In this document: positions 7,114 to 15,917 of the stretch, piece after piece
How the letters are laid out: every line of letters starts with the position of its first letter
How positions within the stretch are numbered: the first letter of the stretch is position 1
Source: SM1-50 sp964467345
GTDB lineage: Archaea > Thermoplasmatota > E2 > DHVEG-1
Direction: 5' to 3'
Length of the DNA: 32,379 nucleotides
Assembly: GCA_964467345.1 (NCBI GenBank)
Contig: CAYXPY010000020.1
Location: forward strand, 1 to 32,379
Notes under the pieces: generated by a model
Told to the model about the DNA's origin: nothing
The model's database searches: none
What the model saw: only the letters and a program-made list of their open reading frames with translations
Program-made: the position numbers and the translations under genes

Positions 7114-8307
7114 ATGATAAAAAAAGCAGTTGTTTTAGCGGCAGGCGAAGGAAAACGGCTCAGACCGTTCACAGAGACCATGCCCAAAGTCATGCTCCCT
7201 GTTGCCAACAAACCATTGCTCGAATACGTCTTTGATGCAACCAGAAAAAGCGGGATAAACGAAATCATCGTCATCGTCGGATACAAAAAGGAAGTCATCA
7301 TGGAGTACTTCAAGGACTACAAAAACATCAAAATCACGTACGTCCACCAAGACAGACAACTTGGCACCGCCCATGCACTCCTCCAAGCAAAAAAACACAT
7401 CAAAGAACCATTCATCGTACTAGCAGGAGACAACATCATTGACCCGGTAAGCATCACAAAACTCATCAAAGACCCCTCAGACTATTCACTGCTTATCAAA
7501 GAACATCCCCATACATCAAAATACGGGGTCGTCTTTGTCGAAAACAAAAACATAAGCAAAATCGTCGAAAAACCGAAAGAAGACGTCGGCAGATACATCT
7601 CAACAGGGATTTACAAACTCCCAGCCTCCGTTTTCAGCGACCTCGAACGATGCTACTCACAGGGCATCCACGCGCTCTCATCCGTCATCCAAACATTAGT
7701 GGAGAAAGGAAAACACATCAACACCCTTCTCGCAAAATCATGGATGGACATCGTCTACCCCTGGGACCTCATCACCGTCAACGAAGCAATGATCCAGACG
7801 ACAAACGAATCTATCAGCGGCACCATAGAAAAAGGCGTCACCATAAAAGGACCGGTCTCCATAGGAAAAGACACCAAAATCTACGCTGGCTGCTACATCG
7901 TCGGACCAGTCATCATCGGAGACAACTGCGAAATAGGGCCACACGCCTGCATCTTTCCTTCCACCAGCATCGGCCATAACACATCAGTACATCCCTTCAG
8001 CGAAATACGAAGCAGCGTCATCATGAATGACGTACACATCGCATCAAGCTCACATATCTCCCATTCCATCATAGGCAAAGGATGCCTCATCGGAGATAGT
8101 TTCTCAACAATCACCGGGAAAACCACCATAGAGATAGAAAACGAGTTCAAAAAACTCGAACGACCCATCGGAGCAATGATAGGGGAAGACTGCACCATCG
8201 AAAGCCATGTGGTCATCGACCCGGGAAGAATCATCGGAAGAAAATGCAAAATCAACCCCATGAAACACATCATAAAAAACATCTCAAGTGAAAGTAAAGT
8301 GATTTAA
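7114..8307 (+). CDS. Sugar-1-phosphate nucleotidyltransferase with left-handed beta-helix, acetyltransferase site not conserved
   Basis: A 397-residue archaeal NDP-sugar synthase. The N-terminal domain carries the nucleotide-binding signature AAGEGKRLRPF with the later PK (P24, K25), plus LGTAHAL and AGDNII, as in UTP/dTTP sugar-1-phosphate transferases. From about 230 on it forms hexapeptide repeats of a left-handed beta-helix. Unlike its paralogue at 10137, it lacks the H-L-x-Y and N-x-GAG acetyl-transfer motif: the aligned region reads SSSHISHSIIGKG then LIGDSFS. It therefore probably makes a nucleotide sugar without acetylating amino sugars. The ATG at 7114 is preferred over a GTG at 7105, as conserved sequence begins at once. 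It is the first gene of an operon; glmS starts one base after its stop. Confidence 0.85.
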   Translation: MIKKAVVLAAGEGKRLRPFTETMPKVMLPVANKPLLEYVFDATRKSGINEIIVIVGYKKEVIMEYFKDYKNIKITYVHQDRQLGTAHALLQAKKHIKEPFIVLAGDNIIDPVSITKLIKDPSDYSLLIKEHPHTSKYGVVFVENKNISKIVEKPKEDVGRYISTGIYKLPASVFSDLERCYSQGIHALSSVIQTLVEKGKHINTLLAKSWMDIVYPWDLITVNEAMIQTTNESISGTIEKGVTIKGPVSIGKDTKIYAGCYIVGPVIIGDNCEIGPHACIFPSTSIGHNTSVHPFSEIRSSVIMNDVHIASSSHISHSIIGKGCLIGDSFSTITGKTTIEIENEFKKLERPIGAMIGEDCTIESHVVIDPGRIIGRKCKINPMKHIIKNISSESKVI

Positions 8308-8308
8308 C

Positions 8309-10123
8309 GTGTGTGGAATCATAGGATACATCGGATTTCGAAATACAAGAACCGTGATACTGGAATCCTTAAAACGACTCGATTACCGAGGATACGATTC
8401 AGCAGGAGTCGCAATCATCGATAAGACACTACAAGTCTACAAGGATGTCGGTGAGATAAAAAACGTTGAAAAACACATCCCCCCTATCAAGGGAATGGTG
8501 GGAATAGGACACACCCGCTGGGCAACCCACGGAGGGGTCACAAAACAAAACGCTCATCCTCATCTCAGCTGCGATAAAAAAATAGCGATCGTCCACAACG
8601 GAATCATCGAGAATTTTAGCAGCCTGAAGGAAGACCTAAAAAAGAAAGGCCATGTCTTCCAGTCACAGACAGACTCAGAGGTCATCGCTCATCTCATCGA
8701 TGACACCTACAAAGGAAACCTTGAGGAAGCAGTGCTTGCTGCAACAAAAAAAATCAAAGGATCCTACGCAATCGTCGCTGTCAGCCAAGACGAACCTGGA
8801 AAAATCGTCGGCATTCGCAGTGAAAGCCCTCTTGTCATCGGCGTCGGAGACAGCGAAAACTTCCTTGCATCAGACATCACTGCGTTTCTCAAATACACAA
8901 AACGCGTCATGTTCCTGAACGATGGAGAACTCTGTGTACTGACACACAACTCCATCCAAGTCTATGATAAAAATAAAAAACCGATAAAAAAGAAGGAAGA
9001 ACTCATCACCTGGGACGTCCGGGATGCAGAGAAATCAGGGTTCCCCCATTTCATGCTTAAGGAGATTTACGATCAACCAGAAACCGTCCATCATGTTCTC
9101 AGAGGACGGATTTCAGAGATTGATGAGACCATCTCATTCCCTGAAAAGGTCGAAAAACTGCTCAACACAGAAATAAACTCCATACACATCGTCGCCTGTG
9201 GCACTTCATTTTATGCAGGTCTTGTCGGCAAATACCTCATAGAACAACTCACCAACATACCAGTGTTCACCGAGCTAGCATCAGAGTATCGTTATTTCGG
9301 GTCCCGGAATGAAAACTCCCTAGTAATCGCCATTACTCAATCCGGTGAGACCGCAGATACCCTTGCGGCACTCCGTGAAGCACAGCTATCTGGATGTAAA
9401 ACCCTCGTCATCACCAACGCCATCGGCAGCACGGCAACCCGCATCGCAGACGGTTACATACTCCAGCAATCAGGCCCAGAGATCGGCGTCGCCGCAACCA
9501 AGACCTTCACCTCACAAATCATGGTCCTTTTCCTTCTCTCATTAAAAATCGCTCTCCTTCAGAAGAAACTAGGCTCTGATGAGCTCTATAATAACATCTT
9601 CCATCTCAAAGAACTCCCCCGTCACGTCCGGGATATCCTGCAACGAAACAACGATATCATCGAAATCGCAAAACAGCTCAAAGACGCAAAATCCGTATTC
9701 TTCATCGGAAGAGGGGTCAATTATCCTATCTCTCTGGAAGGGGCGTTGAAGCTCAAAGAGATCTCCTATATCCACGCAGAGGGCTTTGCAGCCGGTGAAC
9801 TCAAACACGGACCGTTCGCACTTCTCACAAAAGAAACACCGGTTGTTGCGATTGTCACCAAAGATGAAACCTATGAGAAAATCCTGGCGAATATCGGCGA
9901 GATCAAAGCACGAGGATCCCCAGTCATCGCTATCGCAGAAGAAAAGGACACAGAGATAGAAAACCATGCTGATTTTGTACTCCGTTTCCCCGCAGGCTCC
10001 CATGTGCTGCCCTGCATTCCAATAACAGTTATCCTTCAGCTCCTTGCTTATCATGTTGCTAATCTCCGGAAATGCCCGATTGACAAACCACGGAACCTGG
10101 CAAAATCAGTAACCGTTGAATAA
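8309..10123 (+). CDS. glmS: Glutamine-fructose-6-phosphate aminotransferase (isomerizing)
   Basis: A 604-residue full-length GlmS that makes glucosamine-6-phosphate from fructose-6-phosphate and glutamine, the entry to amino-sugar synthesis. The start is a GTG immediately followed by Cys2 (MCGIIGYIG), which becomes the N-terminal nucleophile of the glutaminase domain after Met removal. LDYRGYDSAG and GHTRWATHG follow. Two SIS domains come after about residue 280 (ACGTSFYAG, QSGETADT, GRGVNYPISLEGALKLKE, HAEGFAAGELKHGP), ending in the conserved KSVTVE tail that closes the active site. The GTG is one base after the previous stop, so it is operonic with both flanking nucleotidyltransferases. Together with the acetyltransferase-bearing paralogue it supplies UDP-GlcNAc-type precursors for the rest of the locus. 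A phosphoglucosamine mutase is not in the window. Confidence 0.95.
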   Translation: MCGIIGYIGFRNTRTVILESLKRLDYRGYDSAGVAIIDKTLQVYKDVGEIKNVEKHIPPIKGMVGIGHTRWATHGGVTKQNAHPHLSCDKKIAIVHNGIIENFSSLKEDLKKKGHVFQSQTDSEVIAHLIDDTYKGNLEEAVLAATKKIKGSYAIVAVSQDEPGKIVGIRSESPLVIGVGDSENFLASDITAFLKYTKRVMFLNDGELCVLTHNSIQVYDKNKKPIKKKEELITWDVRDAEKSGFPHFMLKEIYDQPETVHHVLRGRISEIDETISFPEKVEKLLNTEINSIHIVACGTSFYAGLVGKYLIEQLTNIPVFTELASEYRYFGSRNENSLVIAITQSGETADTLAALREAQLSGCKTLVITNAIGSTATRIADGYILQQSGPEIGVAATKTFTSQIMVLFLLSLKIALLQKKLGSDELYNNIFHLKELPRHVRDILQRNNDIIEIAKQLKDAKSVFFIGRGVNYPISLEGALKLKEISYIHAEGFAAGELKHGPFALLTKETPVVAIVTKDETYEKILANIGEIKARGSPVIAIAEEKDTEIENHADFVLRFPAGSHVLPCIPITVILQLLAYHVANLRKCPIDKPRNLAKSVTVE

Positions 10124-10136
10124 GGAGAAAAAACCC

Positions 10137-11342
10137 ATGAAATGTGTGATTCTTGCAGCTGGTGAGGGAAACAGGATGCATCCCTTGACGTATACAAGAC
10201 CAAAGGTGATGCTCCCCATCGCAGGCAAACCAATCCTTGAATGGAACCTGCGTAATGCCCGCGCGGCAGGCTTAAAAGAATTCATTTTTATTGTCAGCTA
10301 TAAAAGCGAAATGGTCCGGGAATATTTTGGTACTGGAAAACCATGGAACGTGAAAATCAGATACGTCAACCAAGGAAAACCCATGGGCACGGCCCATGCC
10401 ATCGGAACCGCAGAACCATTCGTTAAAGAATGTATTGTCCTCTGCGGGGATACGATTTTTGGTGTCAATGATCTGAAACAAATCATAAAAAAAGGAACAA
10501 GGATAGGATTGGTAAAGGTCGACAATGCAAAGGAATACGGCATCGTGGAACTCAAGGGAAAAAAAGTGATAAAAATCCATGAGAAAATGGAACAACCCTC
10601 ATCAGATATAATCAATGCAGGTGTGTACCATTTCAACAAGAGTATTTTTGAACATATCCGCAAGACAGAAAAATCACCACGAGGTGAATTCGAAATCACC
10701 GACTCCATCAACATGCTGGTGAGTAAAGAATCAATGGAAGGGGTGTTCCTCAACGAATGGAGAGACGTTGTCTACCCCTGGCATCTTCTCGATGCCAACG
10801 AAGAACTCCTAAAAAAAATCAAGACAAAAATCCAGGGGACCATCGAGAAAAACGTTGTGATAAAAGGCACTGTTATACTAGGAAAAGGAACCATCATACA
10901 TTCAGGAACATACATCGAAGGACCCGTGATGATTGGGAACAATTGCAAAATCGGGCCGAACTGTTATATCAGGCCTTTTACCACTATCGGGAATTCCTGT
11001 CATGTGGGAAACGCTTGCGAAGTCAAAAACTCCATCATCATGGACCACAGCAATGTTCCCCATTTGAATTACGTCGGGGACTCAATCATAGGACAATACT
11101 GCAATCTCGGAGCAGGAACCACGATTGCGAACCTCAGGCTTGATAAGAAGAACGTCCCGGTAGTTCTCAATGGAAAAAAAATAGACACGAAACGGAGGAA
11201 ATTAGGAGCGATCATCGGTGATAATGTACAGACAGGGATAAACGCGACGATTAATATCGGCTCGATGATCGGGAACGATGTCTCTATCGGCCCTGCAGGA
11301 TATGTAAAAGGAGAAGTCATACCTCAAGCAAAAATCCTTTAA
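10137..11342 (+). CDS. glmU: Bifunctional sugar-1-phosphate nucleotidyltransferase/amino-sugar acetyltransferase (archaeal GlmU-like)
   Basis: A 401-residue enzyme. The N-terminal nucleotidyltransferase domain shows AAGEGNRMHPL, P22-K23, GTAHAIG and LCGDTIF. The C-terminal left-handed beta-helix carries the full acetyltransferase signature: H309-L-N-Y312 with VGDS, then N323-L-GAG and TIANLR. That is the GlmU/archaeal ST0452-type site that acetylates GlcN-1-P before uridylyl transfer. The likely product is UDP-GlcNAc; related archaeal enzymes also accept galactosamine-1-P and glucose-1-P. The start is the ATG at 10137, nine bases after AGGAG; a TTG at 10116 would lie inside the end of glmS. 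It follows glmS by 13 bases. The two related synthases flanking glmS arose by duplication and differ mainly in the acetyltransferase site. Confidence 0.88.
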   Translation: MKCVILAAGEGNRMHPLTYTRPKVMLPIAGKPILEWNLRNARAAGLKEFIFIVSYKSEMVREYFGTGKPWNVKIRYVNQGKPMGTAHAIGTAEPFVKECIVLCGDTIFGVNDLKQIIKKGTRIGLVKVDNAKEYGIVELKGKKVIKIHEKMEQPSSDIINAGVYHFNKSIFEHIRKTEKSPRGEFEITDSINMLVSKESMEGVFLNEWRDVVYPWHLLDANEELLKKIKTKIQGTIEKNVVIKGTVILGKGTIIHSGTYIEGPVMIGNNCKIGPNCYIRPFTTIGNSCHVGNACEVKNSIIMDHSNVPHLNYVGDSIIGQYCNLGAGTTIANLRLDKKNVPVVLNGKKIDTKRRKLGAIIGDNVQTGINATINIGSMIGNDVSIGPAGYVKGEVIPQAKIL

Positions 11343-11388
11343 ACCATCATAGCGAGACAAGGTATCATTATTTTTCTAGGTCCATTTG

Positions 11389-11397
11389 TTTAATATA
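11389..11397 (+). promoter_or_regulatory. TATA box candidate for the flippase gene
   Basis: TTTAATATA lies 31 bases before the chosen ATG, which implies a very short or absent leader. A T-rich run at about 11370-11375 just before it may end the upstream operon. Confidence 0.45.
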
Positions 11398-11427
11398 CAT
11401 CATTTTTGTTACATTCTTGACCTCCCA

Positions 11428-12945
11428 ATGTTCGCAAGAAAATCCCTATTAATCATGAGTGCCAATCTGATAGATGGACTACTTGCCTATATCGCCCTTT
11501 ATTTTATTTCTCGCGACATGGGTCCAGAGGCGTATGGGATCATAGGATTTGCGATGGGGTTTGTCGGTTTATTTACAATATTAACAGACCTTGGTTTTAA
11601 CTCTGCACATATTAAAAGAGTCTCTGAAGGAAAAGATATGGGAACCTGTCTTGGTACCTATCTTATTTCAAAACTTAGTTTCGCAGGACTACTAGCAGCG
11701 ATAGTCGTTGCTGTTGTCCTCATTTGGAGATTCCTCTTAGGCCGAGGGTTCGAATCACCTACACATGAACTCGCTATCTACATCATCCTTGGATACTATG
11801 CAATTAATAGTATTGGAACATTTTTCTATAACACCTATTCCGCTACAAAAGAAATCGCAAAAGCTCAAATACCTCTCGTGATAGGCACAGTAGCACGAAC
11901 AATCGCAATACTCTTCGTTGCTCTTTCAGGACTTGGAGCGTTAGCACTCGCATGGGCGTATGTATTCGGCGAGGTTATCTTTCTATGCATATCGATTCTA
12001 TTTTTCAGAGGATTTCATATAAAAAAACCGACAAAAGAATGCTTCAGAAGTTACTCTACATTTGCTATGCCACTTATTTTAGTAGGAATCTCCGCTACTA
12101 TCATTACGAACACCGATAAAGTCTTAATCCAATTTTTCTGGAACTCAACAGAAGTCGGGTATTATTTTGCCTGTTTTCGCATTGTTCAGTTCTTACTTGT
12201 TGCTGCATCAGCGGTTGGTACGTTACTTCTTCCGACAATCTCAGGATTTCATAGCAATGAAGATATGGATAGCATCAAAAAAACCGTTTTTCTTTCGGAA
12301 CGATACATCAGTATGTTGATTTTTCCTATGGTCATCGGTATTGTTGTCCTTGCAGAACCAACAGTGCGCATTCTTTTGAGTTCTTCTTTCTACCCAGCGG
12401 CACCAATCCTCATGGTGCTCCCTTTTTTTGTGATATTAGAAGCACTCTCGCAACCGTATATGTATCAGGTTATTGGTATGAATAAACCAGTTCTGGCACG
12501 AAACCGAATCCTTATCATCCTTGGTCTTACTGTACTTTTTGATATCATTCTTATCCCTAGTAATATTAAAAGTATCAATCTGAAACTCGCTGGTTTAGGG
12601 GCTCTTGGCGCGTCCTATGCGACCGTCATTGGATATGCAGCAGGATTGATTTATTGCAGATATGCTGCCTGGAAACTAGCAAAAAATCCATTTAATCCTC
12701 GTATTTTACTGCACCTCATTGCTGCGAGTATCATGGGACTCATCCTCTATGGCCTCATGACCATTCTACCAATCCAACGATGGTATATTCTGCTGGGATA
12801 TGCTCTATTAGGGTTGGGTATTTATCTACTAGTTCTTTTCTTACTTAAAGAATTCACACGAAAAGATCTTGATTTTGTTGTAGATCTTCTTAACGTAAAG
12901 AAGATGTGGAAATATATGAAAGAAGAAATTAAAAAAGAAAAATAA
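11428..12945 (+). CDS. Lipid-linked oligosaccharide flippase (Wzx-like, polysaccharide biosynthesis protein)
   Basis: A 505-residue protein with about 12-14 predicted TM helices, of the MOP superfamily polysaccharide-transport branch. The N-terminus (KSLLIMSANLIDGLLAYIAL) and the MGPEAYGIIGFAMGFVGLFTILTDLG stretch are typical of Wzx/RfbX. Such proteins move polyprenyl- or dolichyl-linked oligosaccharides across the membrane; in archaea they serve N-glycan export (AglR in haloarchaea). The start at ATG 11428 sits 31 bases behind a TATA-like box; an earlier TTG at 11386 precedes that box. It lies between precursor genes and sugar-modification genes, which fits export of the glycan built by this locus. 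Substrate specificity is not predictable. Confidence 0.85.
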   Translation: MFARKSLLIMSANLIDGLLAYIALYFISRDMGPEAYGIIGFAMGFVGLFTILTDLGFNSAHIKRVSEGKDMGTCLGTYLISKLSFAGLLAAIVVAVVLIWRFLLGRGFESPTHELAIYIILGYYAINSIGTFFYNTYSATKEIAKAQIPLVIGTVARTIAILFVALSGLGALALAWAYVFGEVIFLCISILFFRGFHIKKPTKECFRSYSTFAMPLILVGISATIITNTDKVLIQFFWNSTEVGYYFACFRIVQFLLVAASAVGTLLLPTISGFHSNEDMDSIKKTVFLSERYISMLIFPMVIGIVVLAEPTVRILLSSSFYPAAPILMVLPFFVILEALSQPYMYQVIGMNKPVLARNRILIILGLTVLFDIILIPSNIKSINLKLAGLGALGASYATVIGYAAGLIYCRYAAWKLAKNPFNPRILLHLIAASIMGLILYGLMTILPIQRWYILLGYALLGLGIYLLVLFLLKEFTRKDLDFVVDLLNVKKMWKYMKEEIKKEK

Positions 12946-13289
12946 TAATAGATTTTATTGGCCAAAAATCCCTTCCATCTTTGTTACTCAGCAAGTTTTT
13001 CCATCTTGAATCAATCTAAATCTGGTCGAATCTATGAACTGCAATAGTTGAAAGACGCTGCTGGCAATCATTAACGGTTCAAAAATTGTGGTATAGAATC
13101 GATGTCGAATATTCACAAAAACGTATTCGTTCTCCATATGGTTAATATAAGAAGAAGACTTTTTAAACACTTACACAATTACAAGAGAAATATAAGCCAT
13201 AGCAGCAGTAATCTTGAGTCGCTTCATTGTCCAAACAATCTTGACAGGAAAAATCTTTAAAGAAATAACAGAATAACCAGGGGAGTTAA
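12946..13289. other. Gene-free stretch between flippase and methyltransferase group
   Basis: About 340 bases without a supported gene. A 60-codon minus-strand ORF here has no recognisable domain. A TTTAAAGA element at about 13256-13263 could be the promoter of the following genes. No repeat or RNA gene is apparent; the stretch could be a decayed gene. Confidence 0.4.
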
Positions 13290-13337
13290 ATGCAGAACAA
13301 TATTGTTGTTTTAGAGAAAAAGGAATTAGTATTATGA
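13290..13337 (+). CDS. 15-codon upstream ORF coupled to the methyltransferase
   Basis: A short ORF encodes MQNNIVVLEKKELVL. It has a strong GGGGAG Shine-Dalgarno (13280-13285) four bases before its ATG, and its TGA overlaps the methyltransferase ATG (ATGA). Such stop-start overlap is the usual mark of translational coupling, so it may be a leader peptide or a remnant 3' end of a lost gene. There is no homology claim; it is too short to be judged by composition. Confidence 0.3.
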   Translation: MQNNIVVLEKKELVL

Positions 13338-13813
13338 AAAACAAAAAAGAAGAAGTTAGGTTAAATCTTGGTTGTGGTAATGACCATAAAGAAGGATTTA
13401 TCAATATTGATAAAAATTCAACCTGTAACCCTGATGTTATTTGTGATTTAGGCTCTCAGCGACTTCCTTTTAATGACGATTCAGTCAGTCTTGTTTACGG
13501 ATATCAACTATTAGAACATCTATATGATCATGAGCTTGTTTTTCTGTTCAATGAACTGAAAAGAGTCTGCCGTGATGGCTGTAAGATGCATTTCGTAAGT
13601 CCATATATGTTTAGTCCAGTGATGGGTCTTATCGAGCATCGGAAGATGTTGTCTGAGCAGACGTTCAGAATGATGGGTGATTGGTTGGATGTTTCTTATG
13701 ATATTAAGTTTGGAGTGATGTGGTATCGTTTGAAAAAGTTATTTCCACTTCCTTATCTCCTACCGACTTCCATTCAATTTGATTTGATAGTGAAAAAGAC
13801 TAAGGAGAAATAG
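13334..13813 (+). CDS. Class I SAM-dependent methyltransferase, small
   Basis: A 159-residue Rossmann methyltransferase. Motif I is LNLGCGN (about 10-16), D26 in NIDKN is the acidic residue for the SAM ribose, and CDLGSQRLPFNDDSVSLVYG is the motif II/III region, followed by QLLEHLYD. At under 160 residues it is short for the methyltransferase-11 group but shows no break. Enzymes of this type next to sugar genes often methylate a glycan; one could equally act on another small molecule. ATG at 13334 has AGGAA upstream and overlaps the stop of a 15-codon ORF. It is three bases upstream of the GDP-mannose dehydratase gene, so one transcript is likely. Confidence 0.75.
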   Translation: MKNKKEEVRLNLGCGNDHKEGFINIDKNSTCNPDVICDLGSQRLPFNDDSVSLVYGYQLLEHLYDHELVFLFNELKRVCRDGCKMHFVSPYMFSPVMGLIEHRKMLSEQTFRMMGDWLDVSYDIKFGVMWYRLKKLFPLPYLLPTSIQFDLIVKKTKEK

Positions 13814-13816
13814 ACA

Positions 13817-14872
13817 ATGAAAGATAAAAAGATGATAAAGAATAAAAAAGCTTTCGTTACAGGTGTAAGCGGAATGGATGGCAGTTATTTATCCGAATTA
13901 CTACTAGATAAGGGATACGAAGTTCATGGTCTTATACGAAGGGCCAGCACGTTCAACAGGGGAAGAATCGAACATATTAAAAGTAAGGACTTTAAATTAT
14001 ATTATGGAGATCTAGAAGACACGTCATCAATATGTCATTTAATGAAACGAATACAGCCCGATGAGGTTTACCACCTGGCAGCTATGTCTCATGTGCAGAT
14101 AAGCAATGATATACCAGAATATACGTTTAATTCTAATGCACAAGGAACATTAAGACTACTGGAGGCGATCAGACTAGCTGATCTAGATCCCTGTATCTAC
14201 AATGCTGGTACTAGTGAATTGTTTGGAGGTTGTAAACCAGGAGATTTGTTGAATGAGGAATCAACCATGCATCCAAAATCTCCCTACGCTATAAGTAAAC
14301 TCTATTCGTATTGGACAATGCGATATTATCGTGATGCTTACGGACTGAAGACTTGGAATGGTATCCTTTTTAACCATGAGTCACCTAGACGAGGTGAGAA
14401 TTTTATCACCAGGAAGATAACGTTATCTATCGCTCGTATTTTGGCTGGTAAACAGGATTGCTTAGAGATTGGAAACATCGATTCACAACGTGATTGGGGG
14501 TATGCACCAGACTATGTGAATGCGATGTGGATGATGTTGCAGTCAAATAAGCCAGATGATTATGTTATAGCTACGGGTAAGCTGCATTCAGTCCGTGAGT
14601 TTATTGAGAAGGTGTTCAAAGAAATAAACAGAGAGATACATTGGGATGGAAAGGGGATAAAAGAGACAGGTTATGACATGTCTAATAAGAAGATAGTCGT
14701 GCGGATTAATCCCATATATTATAGGCCGATGGACGTGAATTGCCTTTGTGGTGATTCATCAAAAGCATATCAGAGGCTTGGTTGGAAACCGAGTGTAGGT
14801 TTTGATGAACTTGTGCATATAATGGTAAAAGCAGATATGGAAAAGGAAGGCGTTTGGAAAAAGAAGAATTAA
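13817..14872 (+). CDS. gmd: GDP-mannose 4,6-dehydratase
   Basis: A 351-residue extended short-chain dehydrogenase. NADP-binding motif TGVSGMDG (15-22) and RRAS (41-44), the AAMSHV loop (88-93), the catalytic set T132-S133-E134 with Y157 and K161 (YAISK), and the very characteristic LFNHESPRRGENFITRKI stretch identify GMD. It converts GDP-mannose to GDP-4-keto-6-deoxy-mannose, the branch point to GDP-rhamnose, GDP-fucose, GDP-6-deoxytalose or GDP-perosamine. No reductase, epimerase/reductase or perosamine synthase for the next step is evident nearby, so the final sugar is unknown. AAGGAG lies 10 bases before ATG 13817; an internal ATG six codons in is possible. It is the middle of a methyltransferase-gmd-GT2 group of low GC. 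Confidence 0.93.
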   Translation: MKDKKMIKNKKAFVTGVSGMDGSYLSELLLDKGYEVHGLIRRASTFNRGRIEHIKSKDFKLYYGDLEDTSSICHLMKRIQPDEVYHLAAMSHVQISNDIPEYTFNSNAQGTLRLLEAIRLADLDPCIYNAGTSELFGGCKPGDLLNEESTMHPKSPYAISKLYSYWTMRYYRDAYGLKTWNGILFNHESPRRGENFITRKITLSIARILAGKQDCLEIGNIDSQRDWGYAPDYVNAMWMMLQSNKPDDYVIATGKLHSVREFIEKVFKEINREIHWDGKGIKETGYDMSNKKIVVRINPIYYRPMDVNCLCGDSSKAYQRLGWKPSVGFDELVHIMVKADMEKEGVWKKKN

Positions 14873-14933
14873 AGGTACATTTACAGAGGTAGTTATTATT
14901 CATTACGGAGAAGGAGAACACGGTGAAGAAATA

Positions 14934-15707
14934 ATGAAAATTGACGTTATCATCAGGACGCTTGAGTGTAAAAAAACTATCAGGGAATGCATCGAATCAG
15001 TGGAACGAAATATACCGTTGAATAAAATTATTATTGTTGATGGAGGATCGAAAGATGGTACACTACAATATCTTTACGAGACAGAACTCTATAAAAAAGG
15101 AAAAATGGAGGTATATGTTAACCCTGAATTGTCATTAGGGGAAGCAGTGTATTTTGGTATCCATAAAGCCTCGACATCAACAATAGCATGTATTGATAGT
15201 GACGTAGTAATCTCACCAGGTTGGTTCGAATCGTTGAATAAATGTTTTGCTGATGATATCGCTGTGGTTGAGGGCGGGACAATCGAGCATTTAACAATCC
15301 CTTGTCCATTCAACGGGGAGAAACATCGAGGATATCTAATTAACATGCTCGCAAAACGTGAACCGTTATTGCCCATTGTACCAGAGCGATTATATACTCG
15401 TGATGATGCTTATATGCAATATTATCTAGAGAAGAAGATAGGAAAGCGATGGGTAAAATCAGGGACATTGCTTGCAGATCATTATAGTGACGCAGTACGA
15501 TATCGGAATACCGGTTCTTATTTATCGGTCCATCGTTTTAATGTCCCTAAGAAGGATATATATCAATCAGCTTACGTGGACCGATTGATAGGAGCAAAGG
15601 GACGAATCTTCCGATTGTTTGCTGATTCTTTTTATAAACCTTTTTTATTATGGCGTGATATGATTCGTGAATGGTTTTTATATGTGTTGGGATGGTTTAG
15701 AAAATAA
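14934..15707 (+). CDS. Family 2 glycosyltransferase
   Basis: A 257-residue GT-A fold enzyme. The N-terminus reads MKIDVIIRTLECKKTI, DGGSKDGT (36-43) is the nucleotide loop, and IDSD (D88-S-D90) is the DXD metal site, all intact. From about 130 onward the sequence is not typical for a well-known subfamily; it ends in hydrophobic and aromatic residues (RDMIREWFLYVLGWF) that may touch the membrane. It transfers a sugar from an NDP-sugar to a growing lipid-linked glycan; donor and acceptor unknown. GGTGA eight bases before the ATG sets the start. It follows gmd by about 60 bases, so a GDP-6-deoxy sugar is one possible donor, by context only. Confidence 0.82.
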   Translation: MKIDVIIRTLECKKTIRECIESVERNIPLNKIIIVDGGSKDGTLQYLYETELYKKGKMEVYVNPELSLGEAVYFGIHKASTSTIACIDSDVVISPGWFESLNKCFADDIAVVEGGTIEHLTIPCPFNGEKHRGYLINMLAKREPLLPIVPERLYTRDDAYMQYYLEKKIGKRWVKSGTLLADHYSDAVRYRNTGSYLSVHRFNVPKKDIYQSAYVDRLIGAKGRIFRLFADSFYKPFLLWRDMIREWFLYVLGWFRK

Positions 15708-15917
15708 GGGCGTTAATATTTATATGTAACAGTTTTGAGAAAAATTGAAATGCAGGAAAAAAAGAAAAATAAAAATGGATGATTGCTGTTAGTAACGAGG
15801 TCTCACTTCGTGATAAAAAAGTATTAGAGAAAATATCATCGAATTTAAGCTAAACACTTAATCAACCAATGAATCAGATACATCCTCCTTTGTCATAACG
15901 AATCTCAAAAAATTTTC

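Noticed and set aside
12988..13170. 60-codon minus-strand ORF in the flippase-methyltransferase gap
   Set aside because: No recognisable domain, no Shine-Dalgarno, and it lies in a gap with no other coding signal; it could be a gene remnant but nothing supports it.
15708..15917. Possible RNA gene or terminator hairpin between the GT2 and the amidotransferase
   Set aside because: No convincing stem or tRNA-like fold by eye; only a short T6 tract on the minus strand close to the amidotransferase stop.
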